From Bradyrhizobium campsiandrae (GTDB lineage: Bacteria; Pseudomonadota; Alphaproteobacteria; Rhizobiales; Xanthobacteraceae): 64,000 nucleotides of DNA. The translations under genes and the position numbers were made by a program. The notes beneath the pieces were generated by a model. The model searched no databases and was not told where the DNA came from. It saw only the letters and a list, made by a program, of their open reading frames with translations. How positions within the stretch are numbered: the first letter of the stretch is position 1; each line of letters opens with the position of its first letter. Positions 23,744-34,123 of this stretch are shown piece by piece. The stretch lies in assembly GCF_014529705.1 (NCBI RefSeq), contig NZ_JAANIH010000010.1:107564-171563 (forward strand). Direction: 5' to 3'.

Positions 23744-26185
23744 TCAGAATCTGACCACCCGTAAGCGCAGCGCGTTTCCGACCACGCTTACCGACGACAG
23801 CGCCATCGCCGCTGCAGCAATGATCGGCGACAGTAGTAGACCGAACACCGGATACAACACGCCCGCTGCGATCGGTATTCCGGCGGCGTTGTAGATGAAG
23901 GCAAAGAACAGGTTCTGACGGATGTTGGCCATGGTCGCTTCCGACAGGAGGCGCGCGCGGACTATGCCGCCGAGGTCGCCCTTCAACAGGGTTACCCCGG
24001 CACTTTCCATCGCGACGTCGGTCCCTGTGCCCATTGCGATTCCGACTTCGGCCGCAGCGAGGGCAGGGGCGTCGTTTACGCCGTCCCCCGCCATGGCGAC
24101 GATTCGGCCAGCCTTCTGTAGCTTGCTTACAACCGCGCTCTTCTGGTCGGGCAGAACTTCCGCCTCGACCTCCGAAATGCCGAGCCGCTTCGCGACAGCA
24201 TTGGCAGTCGTCCTGTTGTCTCCGGTCAGCATGATGACCTTGATGCCGTCCGCGGCCAGCGCCCTCAAGGCATCGGGCGTCGATGGTTTGATGGGATCGG
24301 CGATGGCGAAGAGCCCCGCCAGCTTTCCGTCGACCGCGATATTGATCACGGTGGCGCCGTCGCCGCGGAGCGCTTCGGCTTGCGCTTCCATCGATCGGGT
24401 TTGGACGCCCAGCGATTGCAGGTAACCGACGTTGCCGAGCAATATGTTCTTGCCGTCGACCTTACCCGTCACGCCCTTCCCTGTGGGTGAATCGAATTCC
24501 TCCACGTTTGCTAACGCCAGATCGCGCTCCTTGGCCGCGCGAACGATGGCGTCGGCCAGCGGATGCTCGCTGGCGCGTTCGACGCTTGCTGCGAAACGCA
24601 GCAGATCGTTCTCAAGGAATCCGAGAGTAGTCACGATGGAAACCACCTTTGGCTTGCCTTCGGTCAGGGTGCCCGTCTTGTCGACCACGAGCGTGTCGAC
24701 CTTTTCCATGCGTTCGAGCGCTTCGGCATTCTTGATGAGGACACCGACCTGCGCGCCGCGTCCGACGCCGACCATGATCGACATCGGGGTCGCCAGCCCG
24801 AGGGCGCACGGACAGGCGATGATCAGCACGCTGACAGCTGCCACCAGACCAAACGCCAGGCGAGGCTCAGGACCGACCAGGGCCCAGATGGCGAAGGCGA
24901 CGAGCGCGGCCACGATCACCGCAGGTACGAACCAACCGGCCACCTGATCGGCGAGACGCTGGATCGGCGCCCGCGACCGCTGCGCCTGCGCGACCATCTG
25001 CACGATCTGCGACAACACCGTATCGCGGCCGACCTTCTCGGCCTGCATCACGAAACTTCCGGATTGATTGAGCGTCCCGGCGATCACCTTGGCACCGGTT
25101 TCCTTGGTGACGGGCATAGACTCTCCGGTCACCAGGGATTCATCGATCGATGAACGTCCCTCGAGAATAACGCCGTCGACCGGGATTTTTTCACCGGGAC
25201 GGACGCGCAGTTTGTCGCCGACATTCAGGCCATCGAGAGGGACTTCGTGATCGGTGCCGTCCTCGGCAACGAGGCGCGCCGTCTTCGGGGCGAGATCGAG
25301 CAGGGCCTTGATCGCACCCGACGTCGCCTCGCGGGCACGCAACTCAAGCACCTGGCCCAGCAGCACCAGGACAGTGATGACGGCCGCCGCTTCGAAATAG
25401 ACGGCGACAGCACCATCGTGTCCGCGGAACGCAGGAGGGAAGATGTGCGGGGCGACGGTGGCGACGACGCTATAGACGTAAGCGACGCCGGTCCCCATCG
25501 CGATCAGGGTGAACATGTTAAGGTTGCGGGTCACCAGCGACTGCCAGCCGCGCACGAAGAGCGGCCAACCCGCCCAGATCACAACCGGTGTCGCCGAAAC
25601 GAGTTGAATCCAATTCGACAGGGTTTGGTCGACCCAGCCGTGGCCGCCGACCAAATGTCCGCCCATCTCGAGGACGACTGCGGGCAGGGCGAACACGAGG
25701 CCGATCCAGAACCGCCGGCTCATATCCGCCAGTTCGGGATTCGGTGCAGCGTCCAGTGTTGCGACTTCGGGCTCCAGGGCCATCCCGCAGATGGGGCAGC
25801 TGCCGGGACCGATCTGCCGGATCTCCGGATGCATCGGGCATGTGTAAACGGTGCCTTCCGGAACAGGGTCCTTCGGCGCGGCCTTAGACTTGTCGAGGTA
25901 GGTTTCCGGGGCGGCCGCGAACTTCGTGCGACAGTTTGCCGAACAGAAATGATAGGTGCGACCTTGGTAATCGAGCCGGTGCTTGCTCGTTGCCGGGTCG
26001 ACGGTCATCCCGCAAACCGGGTCAAGAACCTTACCGCTTTCCGCAGGAGGTTGATCATGTTCATGATCGCCGTGGGCCTGGCCGCCATGACCGCCGCAGC
26101 AAGCCGATCCGGTTTCATGTCCCGGAGTTGCCGTCGAGGAACGGATGGGCTGGCCCATGGAACTTGCGTTTCGCGCCCCGGTCAT
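23744..26185 (-). CDS. copA: Cu(I)-exporting P1B-type ATPase
   Basis: This 813-residue P1B-1 ATPase pumps Cu(I) out of the cytoplasm. In place of N-terminal HMA domains it has a His-rich start, a YHS domain ([10 protein letters not shown] with YHFCSANC, about residues 55-90) and a heavy-metal-binding domain [19 protein letters not shown] (about 113-140). Catalytic signatures are TGES, the membrane [29 protein letters not shown] and [17 protein letters not shown] and [15 protein letters not shown] near the end give the Cu(I)-specific YN and MxxSS residues. It is divergent from csoR across a GC-rich palindrome and is probably induced by copper. Confidence 0.95.
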   Translation of the reverse strand: MTGARNASSMGQPIRSSTATPGHETGSACCGGHGGQAHGDHEHDQPPAESGKVLDPVCGMTVDPATSKHRLDYQGRTYHFCSANCRTKFAAAPETYLDKSKAAPKDPVPEGTVYTCPMHPEIRQIGPGSCPICGMALEPEVATLDAAPNPELADMSRRFWIGLVFALPAVVLEMGGHLVGGHGWVDQTLSNWIQLVSATPVVIWAGWPLFVRGWQSLVTRNLNMFTLIAMGTGVAYVYSVVATVAPHIFPPAFRGHDGAVAVYFEAAAVITVLVLLGQVLELRAREATSGAIKALLDLAPKTARLVAEDGTDHEVPLDGLNVGDKLRVRPGEKIPVDGVILEGRSSIDESLVTGESMPVTKETGAKVIAGTLNQSGSFVMQAEKVGRDTVLSQIVQMVAQAQRSRAPIQRLADQVAGWFVPAVIVAALVAFAIWALVGPEPRLAFGLVAAVSVLIIACPCALGLATPMSIMVGVGRGAQVGVLIKNAEALERMEKVDTLVVDKTGTLTEGKPKVVSIVTTLGFLENDLLRFAASVERASEHPLADAIVRAAKERDLALANVEEFDSPTGKGVTGKVDGKNILLGNVGYLQSLGVQTRSMEAQAEALRGDGATVINIAVDGKLAGLFAIADPIKPSTPDALRALAADGIKVIMLTGDNRTTANAVAKRLGISEVEAEVLPDQKSAVVSKLQKAGRIVAMAGDGVNDAPALAAAEVGIAMGTGTDVAMESAGVTLLKGDLGGIVRARLLSEATMANIRQNLFFAFIYNAAGIPIAAGVLYPVFGLLLSPIIAAAAMALSSVSVVGNALRLRVVRF

Positions 26186-26212
26186 CTAGGTCTCCTCATA
26201 GGCTTGTAACCG

Positions 26213-26229
26213 ATACCCAGTAGGGGTAT
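26213..26229. promoter_or_regulatory. CsoR-type operator between copA and csoR
   Basis: ATACCC (26213-26218) and GGGTAT (26224-26229) are exact inverted arms around AGTAG. CsoR/RcnR repressors bind such AT-flanked C/G tracts. It lies in the 53-base gap between the divergent genes, 10 bases before the csoR start. Confidence 0.75.
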
Positions 26230-26238
26230 ATAGGACAG

Positions 26239-26514
26239 ATGCGAAAAGACATCAAGACGTCGTGCCAGAAGCGCCTCAGCAGAATTGAGGGACAGGTGCG
26301 CGGCCTCGCCAGGATGGTGGAGGAAGACCGCTATTGCATCGATATCGTAACGCAGATCTCCGCCGTTCGCGCCGCACTGCGCCGCGTCGAGGAGGAGGTC
26401 TTGAAGGATCATGTCGCCCACTGCGTCGAGCACGCGATCGCGAGCGGCGACAAGGCGGATCAGCGCCGCAAAATCGCGGAATTGATGGCAGTGGTGGGAC
26501 GTGCGGAACGATGA
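26239..26514 (+). CDS. csoR: CsoR/RcnR-family metal-sensing repressor
   Basis: The 91-residue all-helical protein fits DUF156 repressors: RLSRIEGQVRGLARMVEEDRYCIDIVTQISAVRAAL, then DHVAHCVEHAI. The Cys in RYCIDI (about residue 33) and the HxxHC cluster (about 58-62) match the Cys-His-Cys copper triad of CsoR. In the apo form it should repress copA and itself from the adjacent operator; Cu(I) binding releases it. It is divergent from copA, and AGGACA precedes the ATG. Confidence 0.88.
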   Translation: MRKDIKTSCQKRLSRIEGQVRGLARMVEEDRYCIDIVTQISAVRAALRRVEEEVLKDHVAHCVEHAIASGDKADQRRKIAELMAVVGRAER

Positions 26515-26598
26515 ATGTCCCGGTTCCGTCTTGGCGATACGAAGATTCGCGACTATGATTCCGAATTCGGGCGGCAAATCGAAAGCATTGACGCATTG

Positions 26599-27075
26599 AT
26601 GTTGGTCGGACTTACCAGAACGCAACGACGGAGAGCAGGGTGGTTCGTCGCCCTGGCTTATCTGTTTTGCGTGTTGGCGCCGACGCTGTCCTTCGCCTTG
26701 CCCGGCAGTCAGGCTACGCCTTATTGCCTGACCGACGAGGATCACGTGCCGGGCATGGCCCACGACCATCATGAAGGCGCCATGCACGTCCACAAGGATG
26801 GACATGTCCATCATCATTCCGGCGTCCAGGTCCACGCGGATTCCTCCGCGGACCATGATGCGAAGCCGGTTGCGCTGAAGAGCGACGCCGGTCCGGTAAA
26901 AGCGCCGCATGCGGCGGATGGAAAGTGCTGTGGCCTGATGTGCGTCACCGCGCTTCCCGCAACCCTCGTCACGGTGGCAAAGCCGCCCGTGCCGAACGCC
27001 GTCCGCGTATCCGACAACCATCGGAAGCTGGCGGACAACGCGCCCTCTCGGCTTTATCGTCCCCCCAATTCCTGA
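26599..27075 (+). CDS. Exported His-rich hypothetical protein, copper island
   Basis: The 158-residue protein has a signal peptide (RRRAGWF, hydrophobic ALAYLFCVLAPTLSFA) followed by a His/Asp-rich stretch (HDHHEGAMHVHKDGHVHHH, about residues 55-75) and a late CCGLMC cluster. These are potential metal ligands, so a periplasmic copper-binding or buffering role is plausible but unproven. It follows csoR in the same direction. The start is uncertain: ATG 26515, directly after the csoR stop, is also possible, but ATG 26599 gives a clean signal peptide. Confidence 0.65.
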   Translation: MLVGLTRTQRRRAGWFVALAYLFCVLAPTLSFALPGSQATPYCLTDEDHVPGMAHDHHEGAMHVHKDGHVHHHSGVQVHADSSADHDAKPVALKSDAGPVKAPHAADGKCCGLMCVTALPATLVTVAKPPVPNAVRVSDNHRKLADNAPSRLYRPPNS

Positions 27076-27154
27076 CCTGACCACAGCATGACGCGGTGCC
27101 GTGCCCGTGCCGGGCACGTGCGCCCGTGGTCCATCGTCAGTTCAGGGGATTTTT

Positions 27155-27394
27155 ATGTCAGCGCAAATTGGGGCGACTGTCGCCACCGTTGGTTGGGTGG
27201 TGCGCGGAATATTCAGAAAAAAACTTGGGACATTCGCAGGGGTGGCTTTGGCGGTCATGACCTTGGGCGGCAACCCGACCAGCGCTACGGCAGTTGCTAG
27301 GCAGAAAGTGCGTCTGTTCATGGTCGTTCTCCTTCTTCGGTACTTCATCTCACCTGCAGGACGGACGACATTCCCGACACCTGATGATCCGTGA
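27155..27394 (+). CDS. Possible small protein or remnant of an exported protein
   Basis: The 79-codon frame starts at an ATG preceded by AGGGG and contains a hydrophobic segment (TFAGVALAVMTLGG) resembling the signal peptide of an outer-membrane factor. It then runs into low-quality sequence and overlaps the convergent multicopper oxidase gene by 50 bases. It may be the truncated start of a TolC-type gene, which this copper cluster otherwise lacks. Weakly supported. Confidence 0.28.
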   Translation: MSAQIGATVATVGWVVRGIFRKKLGTFAGVALAVMTLGGNPTSATAVARQKVRLFMVVLLLRYFISPAGRTTFPTPDDP

Positions 27395-28751
27395 TGTGAC
27401 AATGCAGCATCCACTCGCCGGGATTGTCGGCGACAAAGGCGACGTCAACGGCGTCTTTTGGGGCGAGGAGAACGGTATCTCCCCGTTGGTTATATGGAAC
27501 AGAAACGCCATTCCGGCTCAGCAGTTTGAAGCTGTAACCGTGCAGGTGCATCGGATGCCACCACGCGGTCTGGTTATGCATCGTCAACATGATGTTACTA
27601 CCCCGGGGCAAGGTCAGGAGCGGGGGCATGTTGGCGTGGCCGTCCCCGGTCATGGAATGACCGTTGATGCTCCAGCTGGCATCATGAGCCATATCAGACA
27701 TCCCACCCATTCCACTCATCATGCCGCCGCCCATCATCCCGCCTTGCAAGTTGATCTGATGCCGTTCGGCGCGGGTAAGATCGGGTTCTTGTAAAGGATT
27801 GCCAGGAAGCGGGGCGAAACTATCGTCGCGTATTGCGCGCGTAGACGACGTTGCGTTGTAGTTGAGATGGGTGACCGTATAGGCGAGATCCTCGTAGAAA
27901 TCGTCGCGGACGACATAACGACGTCCAGGCTCACCCTGCAAATCAAGCACGATGTCGATGCGCATCGCCGGCCCCAGCAAGACGCGGCCGTCGGCGGGCT
28001 GATGCGGTTCGCACGGCTGGCCATCGACGGCGATGATCACCGGCTGATGGCCTTCGAATCGCAGTGCCATGATGCGCGCAAGGGCACCGTTGATCAGCCG
28101 CAGGCGGATCCGCTCCCCGGCGTGGACTTGTTCGCCGTTCGAAATAGCGCCGTTGACCGTAACGGTGTTGCCGACACGACCGGACATGGCCGCCTCCATG
28201 GCGTTGCCAAATCCGGGTGCAATCTGCCCATCGGGGGTGAGCCGCCAGTCGGCAAGCATCCAGATGATATCGCGATCGACCGGATAAGGTTCCGCTTCTT
28301 CGACAATGAGGGGCCCGGCAAGTCCCCGGCCGAGTTGCTGCAAGCTGTTACTGTGTGAATGATACCAGAATGTTCCGGCGTCCGGCGGCGTGAATTCGTA
28401 TGCGAAGGTCTCGCCAGGAGCGATCGGACGCTGCGTCAAGCCCGGTACGCCATCCATGTTGTTGGGAAGCCGTATGCCATGCCAATGGACCGTGGTGTCT
28501 TCCGACAGGCCGTTGCGCACGGCGATGCGAACAGGCTTTCCTTGCCGAACGCGGATGTCCGGTCCCGGAAGACTGCCATTGTAGCTCCAGACCTCTGTCC
28601 CGGGACGCCTCTCGCCAAGGATTGGTGACCGCGCAATTGCCGCGACGAGGTTGTACTCGGCGCGTGGTGTTTGCGCGCGCACCGCGCCTGGAAACATCCC
28701 GGCCGCGGCGAGGCCCGCACCCGCCTGTAAAAGCGTTCGTCGATCGACCAT
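27345..28751 (-). CDS. Multicopper oxidase (periplasmic, Tat-exported)
   Basis: The 468-residue three-cupredoxin oxidase has a Tat signal (MVDRRTLLQAGAGLAAAG) and all four copper-ligand motifs: HWHG (about residue 90), HSHS (about 132), HPMHLHG (about 405) and HCHITDHQVSGM near the C-terminus. A Met-rich loop GGMMGGGMMSGMGGM (about 340-354) resembles the substrate-copper site of CueO/CopA oxidases. It likely oxidises Cu(I) to Cu(II) in the periplasm. It lies downstream of cusB, cusA and the CusF-like gene on the same strand and may be co-transcribed. ATG 28751 is chosen because the twin arginines then sit at positions 4-5. Confidence 0.93.
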   Translation of the reverse strand: MVDRRTLLQAGAGLAAAGMFPGAVRAQTPRAEYNLVAAIARSPILGERRPGTEVWSYNGSLPGPDIRVRQGKPVRIAVRNGLSEDTTVHWHGIRLPNNMDGVPGLTQRPIAPGETFAYEFTPPDAGTFWYHSHSNSLQQLGRGLAGPLIVEEAEPYPVDRDIIWMLADWRLTPDGQIAPGFGNAMEAAMSGRVGNTVTVNGAISNGEQVHAGERIRLRLINGALARIMALRFEGHQPVIIAVDGQPCEPHQPADGRVLLGPAMRIDIVLDLQGEPGRRYVVRDDFYEDLAYTVTHLNYNATSSTRAIRDDSFAPLPGNPLQEPDLTRAERHQINLQGGMMGGGMMSGMGGMSDMAHDASWSINGHSMTGDGHANMPPLLTLPRGSNIMLTMHNQTAWWHPMHLHGYSFKLLSRNGVSVPYNQRGDTVLLAPKDAVDVAFVADNPGEWMLHCHITDHQVSGMSSVLQVR

Positions 28752-28890
28752 TGAGTGGCAGAGTGAAGACATGCACATCGGCTTTTCATCAGTGCGGACG
28801 TCCCGCGTGGTGATGAAGGAGGTGCCTTGTTAAGCACCTCCCGCTTGGCAGCGGCCAGGTCGCAATCCGTCCCGACCGCAGCCGAATCCG

Positions 28891-29283
28891 TCAGTGCGTC
28901 GGCGTGATCGACTGGACGGTATAGGTGCCGCCGGAGCCGCTCAGGGTGAAATTGACCTTGTCGCCGGTCTTCACCTTCGCGAGATCGATGGACGGTGCAA
29001 CGGCGAACTCCATCTTCATGGCGGGCCAATTGATGGCGGGAATCGGACCGTGATCGAAGGTGATTTTGCGGTCGGCGACGTTCAGTGCGGTGACTGTGCC
29101 GGAGGAGGTCGCGGTCTTCGCGGCCTTCGCGTCGCTCATCGGCGCCATCTTCTTCATGTCGGACATGCCTGTGCCGCCTTGCGCGGACGCGGCACCCGCC
29201 TGCAGCGTCAATGCCGCGCCGAGCAGCGTGGCAGCAAGAACTCCGGCACGCTGGGCCCGGCGATGGTTGTCGACGAAATACAT
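28891..29283 (-). CDS. cusF: CusF-like periplasmic copper-binding protein
   Basis: The 130-residue protein has a signal peptide (AGVLAATLLGAALTLQAGAASA), a Met/Lys-rich linker and a CusF-type OB fold: GTVTALNVADRKITFDHGPI, INWPAMKMEFAVAPS and VKTGDKVNFTLSGSGG. The His of DHGPI, the Trp of NWPAMKMEF and its two Met residues are the Cu(I)/Ag(I) ligands of CusF. ATG 29283 has AGGAGA upstream. It should shuttle periplasmic copper to the CusBA pump encoded just upstream. Confidence 0.88.
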   Translation of the reverse strand: MYFVDNHRRAQRAGVLAATLLGAALTLQAGAASAQGGTGMSDMKKMAPMSDAKAAKTATSSGTVTALNVADRKITFDHGPIPAINWPAMKMEFAVAPSIDLAKVKTGDKVNFTLSGSGGTYTVQSITPTH

Positions 29284-29411
29284 AGATATTCTCCTGTTGT
29301 GATGTGGTGGTTGTTGAGGGCAGGGCTCGGGGCGAATGAACCGATCCACCGGGATTGTTCTCGCGCCCATTGCCGCCGTTTCCGGCACGCAATCTGTGTG
29401 GCCGCTCGGCG

Positions 29412-32400
29412 TCACTGCACGTTCTCCGCACGATGCAGGTCGAGCTTTGTCGTCATATTCCGATGTCCGCCGCCTTTCTCTTCGCCGTCCCACGGCGAGG
29501 CGGGTAACCCGACTCCCTTGACGACCGCGAAGATGGCAGGAATGACCACGAGGGTCAGCACGGTGGACGAAACCATGCCGCCGATCATCGGCACGGCAAT
29601 TCGCTGCATGACCTCCGACCCGGTACCGGTGCTCCAGAGGATCGGCACCAGGCCTGCCATGATCGCGACGACGGTCATCATTTTTGGCCGTACCCGGTCC
29701 ACCGCGCCGAGCATGATAGCGTCGTACAGGTCGGCACGCGTGAACTGCTCTCCAGCGGCCGATCGTTCCGCCTTCAATTCGGACATGGCCTGCTCGAGGT
29801 AGATCAACATGACGACGCCGGTTTCGGCCGCGACGCCGGCAAGCGCGATGAAGCCGACGGCGACCGCGACCGACATGTTGAATCCGAGCCACCACATCAA
29901 CCAGATGCCGCCGACCAGCGAAAACGGCAATGACAGCATCACGATCAGGGTTTCCGCCAGTTTCCGGAAATTCAGGTAGAGCAGTAGGAAGATGATCAGC
30001 AAAGTCACCGGCACGACGATCTTGAGCCGCGCTTCGGCACGCTGCAGATATTCAAATTGTCCGCTCCAGGAGACGTAGTAGCCCGGCGGAAACTTTACCT
30101 TTTGCGCGACCGCCTGCTGCGCCTCGGCGACGTAGCCGCCTAGATCGCGACCGGTAATGTCGACGTAGATGTAAACCGCGAGTTGACCGTTCTCGGTGCG
30201 GATCGACGTAGCGCCGCGGGTCAACTTCACGCTGGCGACTTGACCGAGCGGGACGCTCCCACCGGACGCCAGCGGCACCTGGACGTCCGTGCTGATCGTC
30301 TGCGGGTTGGACCGGAGCGCGCGTGGGTATCGGATGTTCACCGAATAGCGTTCCCGACCTTCGACCGTCGTGGTTACGGTTTCACCGCCGAGCGCTGTCG
30401 CGATCACGTCCTGAACATCGCTGATCGTCAATCCGTAGCGTCCGAGCGCGATCCGATCGGGGATAATCTCGAGATAGTATCCACCAATCACGCGCTCAGC
30501 GTAGGCACTCGAGGTGCCAGGTACCGATTTGACCACCCCTTCGACTTCGCGCGCGATCTTCTCCATTTCCGCAAGATCCTTGCCGAAAATCTTGATCCCG
30601 ACAGGGGTGCGGATGCCGGTCGACAGCATGTCGATGCGTGCGCGGATCGGCATCGTCCATGCATTCGATACGCCCGGAAACTGCAGTGCCTTGTCCATCT
30701 CGGCTTTGAGGCTGTCGATCGTGACGCCAGGCCGCCATTCCGACTTTGGCTTCAAATTGATGATGGTCTCGAACATTTCGGTGGGCGCCGGATCGGTCGC
30801 GGTCGAGGCGCGGCCCGCCTTGCCGTAGACCGATGCAACTTCCGGGAATGACTTGATGATGCGATCCTGGGTCTGCAACAGCTCCGCCGCCTTGGTGATG
30901 GATAGCCCCGGCAGCGTCGTCGGCATGTACATCAACGTGCCTTCATTGAGGCTTGGCATGAACTCGCTGCCGAGTTGGCGGGCGGGCCAGATCGTGATCG
31001 CAAGCACAACTAGCGCAAGCATGATCGTCAATGTCTTGGCGTTGAGAACCCATCGGATCACCGGTCGGTACACCCAGATCAGGAACCGGTTCACGGGATT
31101 CTTGTGTTCCGAGATGATGCGCCCGCGGACGAAGACGACCATCAAAGCAGGCACCAACGTGATCGAAAGGAGGGCGGCGGCGGCCATCGAAAAGGTCTTG
31201 GTGTAGGCGAGCGGCCCGAACATGCGGCCTTCCTGCGCCTCCAGGGTAAAGATCGGCAGGAACGAGACGGTGATCACCAGCAAGCTGAAGAACAGCGACG
31301 GTCCGACTTCGCTCGCCGCATCGATGAGGATTTGTGTCCGCGGCGTGCCAGGCTCCGCGCGCTCTAGGTGCTTGTGCGCATTTTCGATCATCACGATTGC
31401 CGCATCGATCATGGCACCGACCGCAATGGCGATACCACCGAGGCTCATAATATTGGCGCCAAGCCCCATGAGTTTCATGGCCGCGAACGCCATCAGGATG
31501 CCGACGGGAAGCATTAGGATGGCGACGAGGGCACTGCGCAGGTGAAGCAAGAAGACAAAGCAAACCAAGGCAACGATGATGCTCTCTTCGAGCAGGGTGC
31601 CCTTGAGTGTCTTGATGGCAGCTTTGATGAGTTCGGAGCGATCGTAGACTGGGATGATATCGACGCCCTTGGGCAGGCTTGAGGCGATCTCTGCGAGGCG
31701 CGCCTTGACGTTGTCGATGACGGTGAGGGCATTGGCGCCGAACCGCTGCAGCGCAATTCCGCTGACGACTTCGCCCTCGCCGTTGAGTTCGGTAATGCCG
31801 CGGCGCTCGTCAGGACCAAGTTCGACGCGCGCAACATCCCGCAATCGAAGCGGAGCGCCCGCATCAGTTTTCAGAACGATGTTCTCGATGTCCTCGATGC
31901 CTCTGAGGTAGCCACGGCCGCGGACGACGAATTCAAACTCGGACAGCTCCACGGTGCGCCCGCCGACATCCATGTTGCTCGCCCGGACGGCGCTGCGAAG
32001 CTTGTCCAGGGAAATGCCCTGAGCGCGCAATTTTTGTGGATCAACGACAATGTTGTATTGCTTGACGAAGCCGCCGACGCTGGCCACTTCCGCGACGCCT
32101 TCGGCTTTGGAGATTCCATAACGGATGGTCCAATCCTGGATGGAACGCAGTTCAGCGAGGGTCATGTTCTTGGCCACAACGGCGTATTGATAGACCCATC
32201 CAACGCCAGTTGCGTCAGGCCCAAGAGTCGGGGTCACCCCCGTCGGGAGTCTGCGCGCTACGGTGTTGAGATATTCCAGCACGCGGCTGCGAGCCCAATA
32301 AGGATCGGTGCCATCTTCGAAAATGACGTAGACGAAGGACGCGCCGAAAAACGAGAAGCCCCGCACTACCTTCGATTTCGGCACCGTCAGCATCGCCGTT

Positions 32401-32609
32401 GTCAACGGATAGGTGACCTGATCTTCGACGACTTGGGGCGCTTGTCCGGGATATTCAGTGTAGACGATGACCTGTACGTCGGAGAGATCGGGGATGGCGT
32501 CGAGCGGCAGGGTGCGCAGCGCATAAATGCCCGCCGTGACTGCGAACACCGTCCCGATCAGGACGAGCATGAGATTCCGCGCCGACCAGGCGATCAGGCG
32601 GGCGATCAT
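29412..32609 (-). CDS. cusA: CusA-type heavy-metal RND efflux pump
   Basis: The 1065-residue inner-membrane RND transporter is full length. TM4 carries the proton-relay acidic residue in AIAVGAMIDAAIVMIENA, and MxM-type methionines (RARIDMLSTG) are in the periplasmic cleft region, fitting the Cu(I)/Ag(I) CusA subgroup. It overlaps cusB by four bases (ATGA). With CusB and an outer-membrane factor it exports periplasmic copper; no intact TolC/CusC gene is in this operon. The last 25 residues are charged and cytoplasmic. It is distinct from czcA at 54241. Confidence 0.94.
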   Translation of the reverse strand: MIARLIAWSARNLMLVLIGTVFAVTAGIYALRTLPLDAIPDLSDVQVIVYTEYPGQAPQVVEDQVTYPLTTAMLTVPKSKVVRGFSFFGASFVYVIFEDGTDPYWARSRVLEYLNTVARRLPTGVTPTLGPDATGVGWVYQYAVVAKNMTLAELRSIQDWTIRYGISKAEGVAEVASVGGFVKQYNIVVDPQKLRAQGISLDKLRSAVRASNMDVGGRTVELSEFEFVVRGRGYLRGIEDIENIVLKTDAGAPLRLRDVARVELGPDERRGITELNGEGEVVSGIALQRFGANALTVIDNVKARLAEIASSLPKGVDIIPVYDRSELIKAAIKTLKGTLLEESIIVALVCFVFLLHLRSALVAILMLPVGILMAFAAMKLMGLGANIMSLGGIAIAVGAMIDAAIVMIENAHKHLERAEPGTPRTQILIDAASEVGPSLFFSLLVITVSFLPIFTLEAQEGRMFGPLAYTKTFSMAAAALLSITLVPALMVVFVRGRIISEHKNPVNRFLIWVYRPVIRWVLNAKTLTIMLALVVLAITIWPARQLGSEFMPSLNEGTLMYMPTTLPGLSITKAAELLQTQDRIIKSFPEVASVYGKAGRASTATDPAPTEMFETIINLKPKSEWRPGVTIDSLKAEMDKALQFPGVSNAWTMPIRARIDMLSTGIRTPVGIKIFGKDLAEMEKIAREVEGVVKSVPGTSSAYAERVIGGYYLEIIPDRIALGRYGLTISDVQDVIATALGGETVTTTVEGRERYSVNIRYPRALRSNPQTISTDVQVPLASGGSVPLGQVASVKLTRGATSIRTENGQLAVYIYVDITGRDLGGYVAEAQQAVAQKVKFPPGYYVSWSGQFEYLQRAEARLKIVVPVTLLIIFLLLYLNFRKLAETLIVMLSLPFSLVGGIWLMWWLGFNMSVAVAVGFIALAGVAAETGVVMLIYLEQAMSELKAERSAAGEQFTRADLYDAIMLGAVDRVRPKMMTVVAIMAGLVPILWSTGTGSEVMQRIAVPMIGGMVSSTVLTLVVIPAIFAVVKGVGLPASPWDGEEKGGGHRNMTTKLDLHRAENVQ

Positions 32610-34123
32610 TTCGATTTCTCTCCATCTGTAAATGCCTGCAAGGCGGATTTCAGGTTACTTTCGGCATCGATCAGGAAGTTGGCGGCAACGACGACGAGGT
32701 CGCCTTCGCCGACGCCCTCGCGGATCTCAGTGTAGTCCTCGCCGTGCGTGCCGACCTTGACTTCACGAGGTTCAAAACGGCCCTCCCCTTTGTCGATGAA
32801 GACGATCTGCCGCGCACCCGTATCAATCACCGCGCCGTTTGGTACTGCGACCACGGGCTTTTCTGCGCCCGAAGCGATTTCCACGTCGGCGAACATATCG
32901 GGGAGAAGCACGCCGTCAGGATTGGGAAGTTCAATACGAACCTTGGTGGTTCGCGTTTGCGTGTTCACCTCAGGATAGATCAAAGCGACAGATCCTTTGA
33001 ATACCCGACCCGGCAGACTGCGAACCTTGATGGTCGCCGCAGCGCCGATCTTCACGGCATCGATATCCTGTTCGGCGACATCAGCGAGCACCCAGATAAC
33101 GGATGTGTCGGCGAGCCGGAACAGCACGTCGCCCGGCATCGCGCGCATGCCCTCGACCGCTGTCCGCTCCAGAATCACACCATCGCGGGGTGCAGTCCAA
33201 GTGATGGTCAGCGGCACCGTTTTGGTGCGATCGATCTCGGCGATCACCTCGGCGGGCACCGCAAGGTTTTCGAGCCGCCGCCGCGCGCCCTCGATCAGTT
33301 GCTTGCGTCCTGCGAGGTTGGCTGTTCCAGCACTGTCCCCGATGATGGAGAGATATTGGGCGCCAGCGGATGCCACATCCGGGGAATAAAGCTTCAGCAA
33401 GGGTTGTCCCTTGGTGACGTGATCGCCTGTCGTCACGTTTTCGACGCTTTCGATGAAGGACTGGGCCCGCAGCGAGATGACAGCGACACGCCGCTCGTCG
33501 AGCTTGACCGTTCCGGGAGCGCGAATGGGTCGCGTCACGGTGCGGAGCGTGGCTGGCTCGGAGCGCACGCCGGTGCGCTGCAATTTGCCCGGGGAAATCT
33601 GAATCGTGGATGCATCGCCATTGCCTTCGTAGACGGCGATATAGTCCATTCCCATGGAGTCTTTCTTCGGGACCGGAGAGGTGTCGGGAAGGCCCATCGG
33701 GTTACGATAAAAGAGAATACGTTTGGTTCCAGGATCTGCATGCGTCAGCGCAGCCGCTTTCGCTGGATCGTCGAAGCTCAGATCTTCGCTCGCGTGTACA
33801 GCGACATACGCACGCCCTTCGGGCGTCGTCTTGGGGTCCGCTGAGTAAAACGGTTTGCCATCGGGATCGCGGTAATAAATCACCGGACCGGTGGCTGTGG
33901 ACTTGACTGGCTGGACACCGAGGGCCACTGCGAAACGGAGTGGCACCCAATCGGGCAGCGCCTGACTGGTGTGGCCGAGCCGATAGCCGATTCCCAGTGT
34001 TACCGCGAGCGCGCTTGTCAGAAGCGCAATGAGCACGATCCGTTTCACGGTTGTTCTCTTGGCCGGGGCGCGCCGTTTCGCATGGCTATCGTCGAACGGG
34101 CGGTAATCTGTTAACTTGTCCAT
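32606..34123 (-). CDS. cusB: CusB-type RND periplasmic adaptor
   Basis: The 505-residue membrane fusion protein has one N-terminal membrane anchor (VKRIVLIALLTSALAVTLGI), a heavy-metal-binding segment YRNPMGLPDTSPVPKKDSMGMDYIAVY (about residues 130-160), a lipoyl/hairpin region and C-terminal beta-barrel sequences. A Met-containing N-terminus binds Cu(I) in CusB. ATG 34123 is chosen because it is preceded by AAGGGC and removes a poor 40-residue extension. A GTAACC-N16-CGAA promoter lies about 300 bases upstream, placing the cusBA-cusF-oxidase genes under the ECF sigma factor at 36111. Confidence 0.92.
   Translation of the reverse strand: MDKLTDYRPFDDSHAKRRAPAKRTTVKRIVLIALLTSALAVTLGIGYRLGHTSQALPDWVPLRFAVALGVQPVKSTATGPVIYYRDPDGKPFYSADPKTTPEGRAYVAVHASEDLSFDDPAKAAALTHADPGTKRILFYRNPMGLPDTSPVPKKDSMGMDYIAVYEGNGDASTIQISPGKLQRTGVRSEPATLRTVTRPIRAPGTVKLDERRVAVISLRAQSFIESVENVTTGDHVTKGQPLLKLYSPDVASAGAQYLSIIGDSAGTANLAGRKQLIEGARRRLENLAVPAEVIAEIDRTKTVPLTITWTAPRDGVILERTAVEGMRAMPGDVLFRLADTSVIWVLADVAEQDIDAVKIGAAATIKVRSLPGRVFKGSVALIYPEVNTQTRTTKVRIELPNPDGVLLPDMFADVEIASGAEKPVVAVPNGAVIDTGARQIVFIDKGEGRFEPREVKVGTHGEDYTEIREGVGEGDLVVVAANFLIDAESNLKSALQAFTDGEKSK

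Noticed and set aside
25247..26209. 320-codon frame antisense to copA
   Set aside because: Long antisense frames are common opposite GC-rich genes; copA is certain and the antisense product is Arg/His-rich noise.
26207..26232. GTAACC element overlapping the CsoR operator before csoR
   Set aside because: The bases 16 downstream are ATAT, not CGAA, and no TCAC-N6-GTGA palindrome precedes it, so it is not counted as a sigma-F-type promoter.
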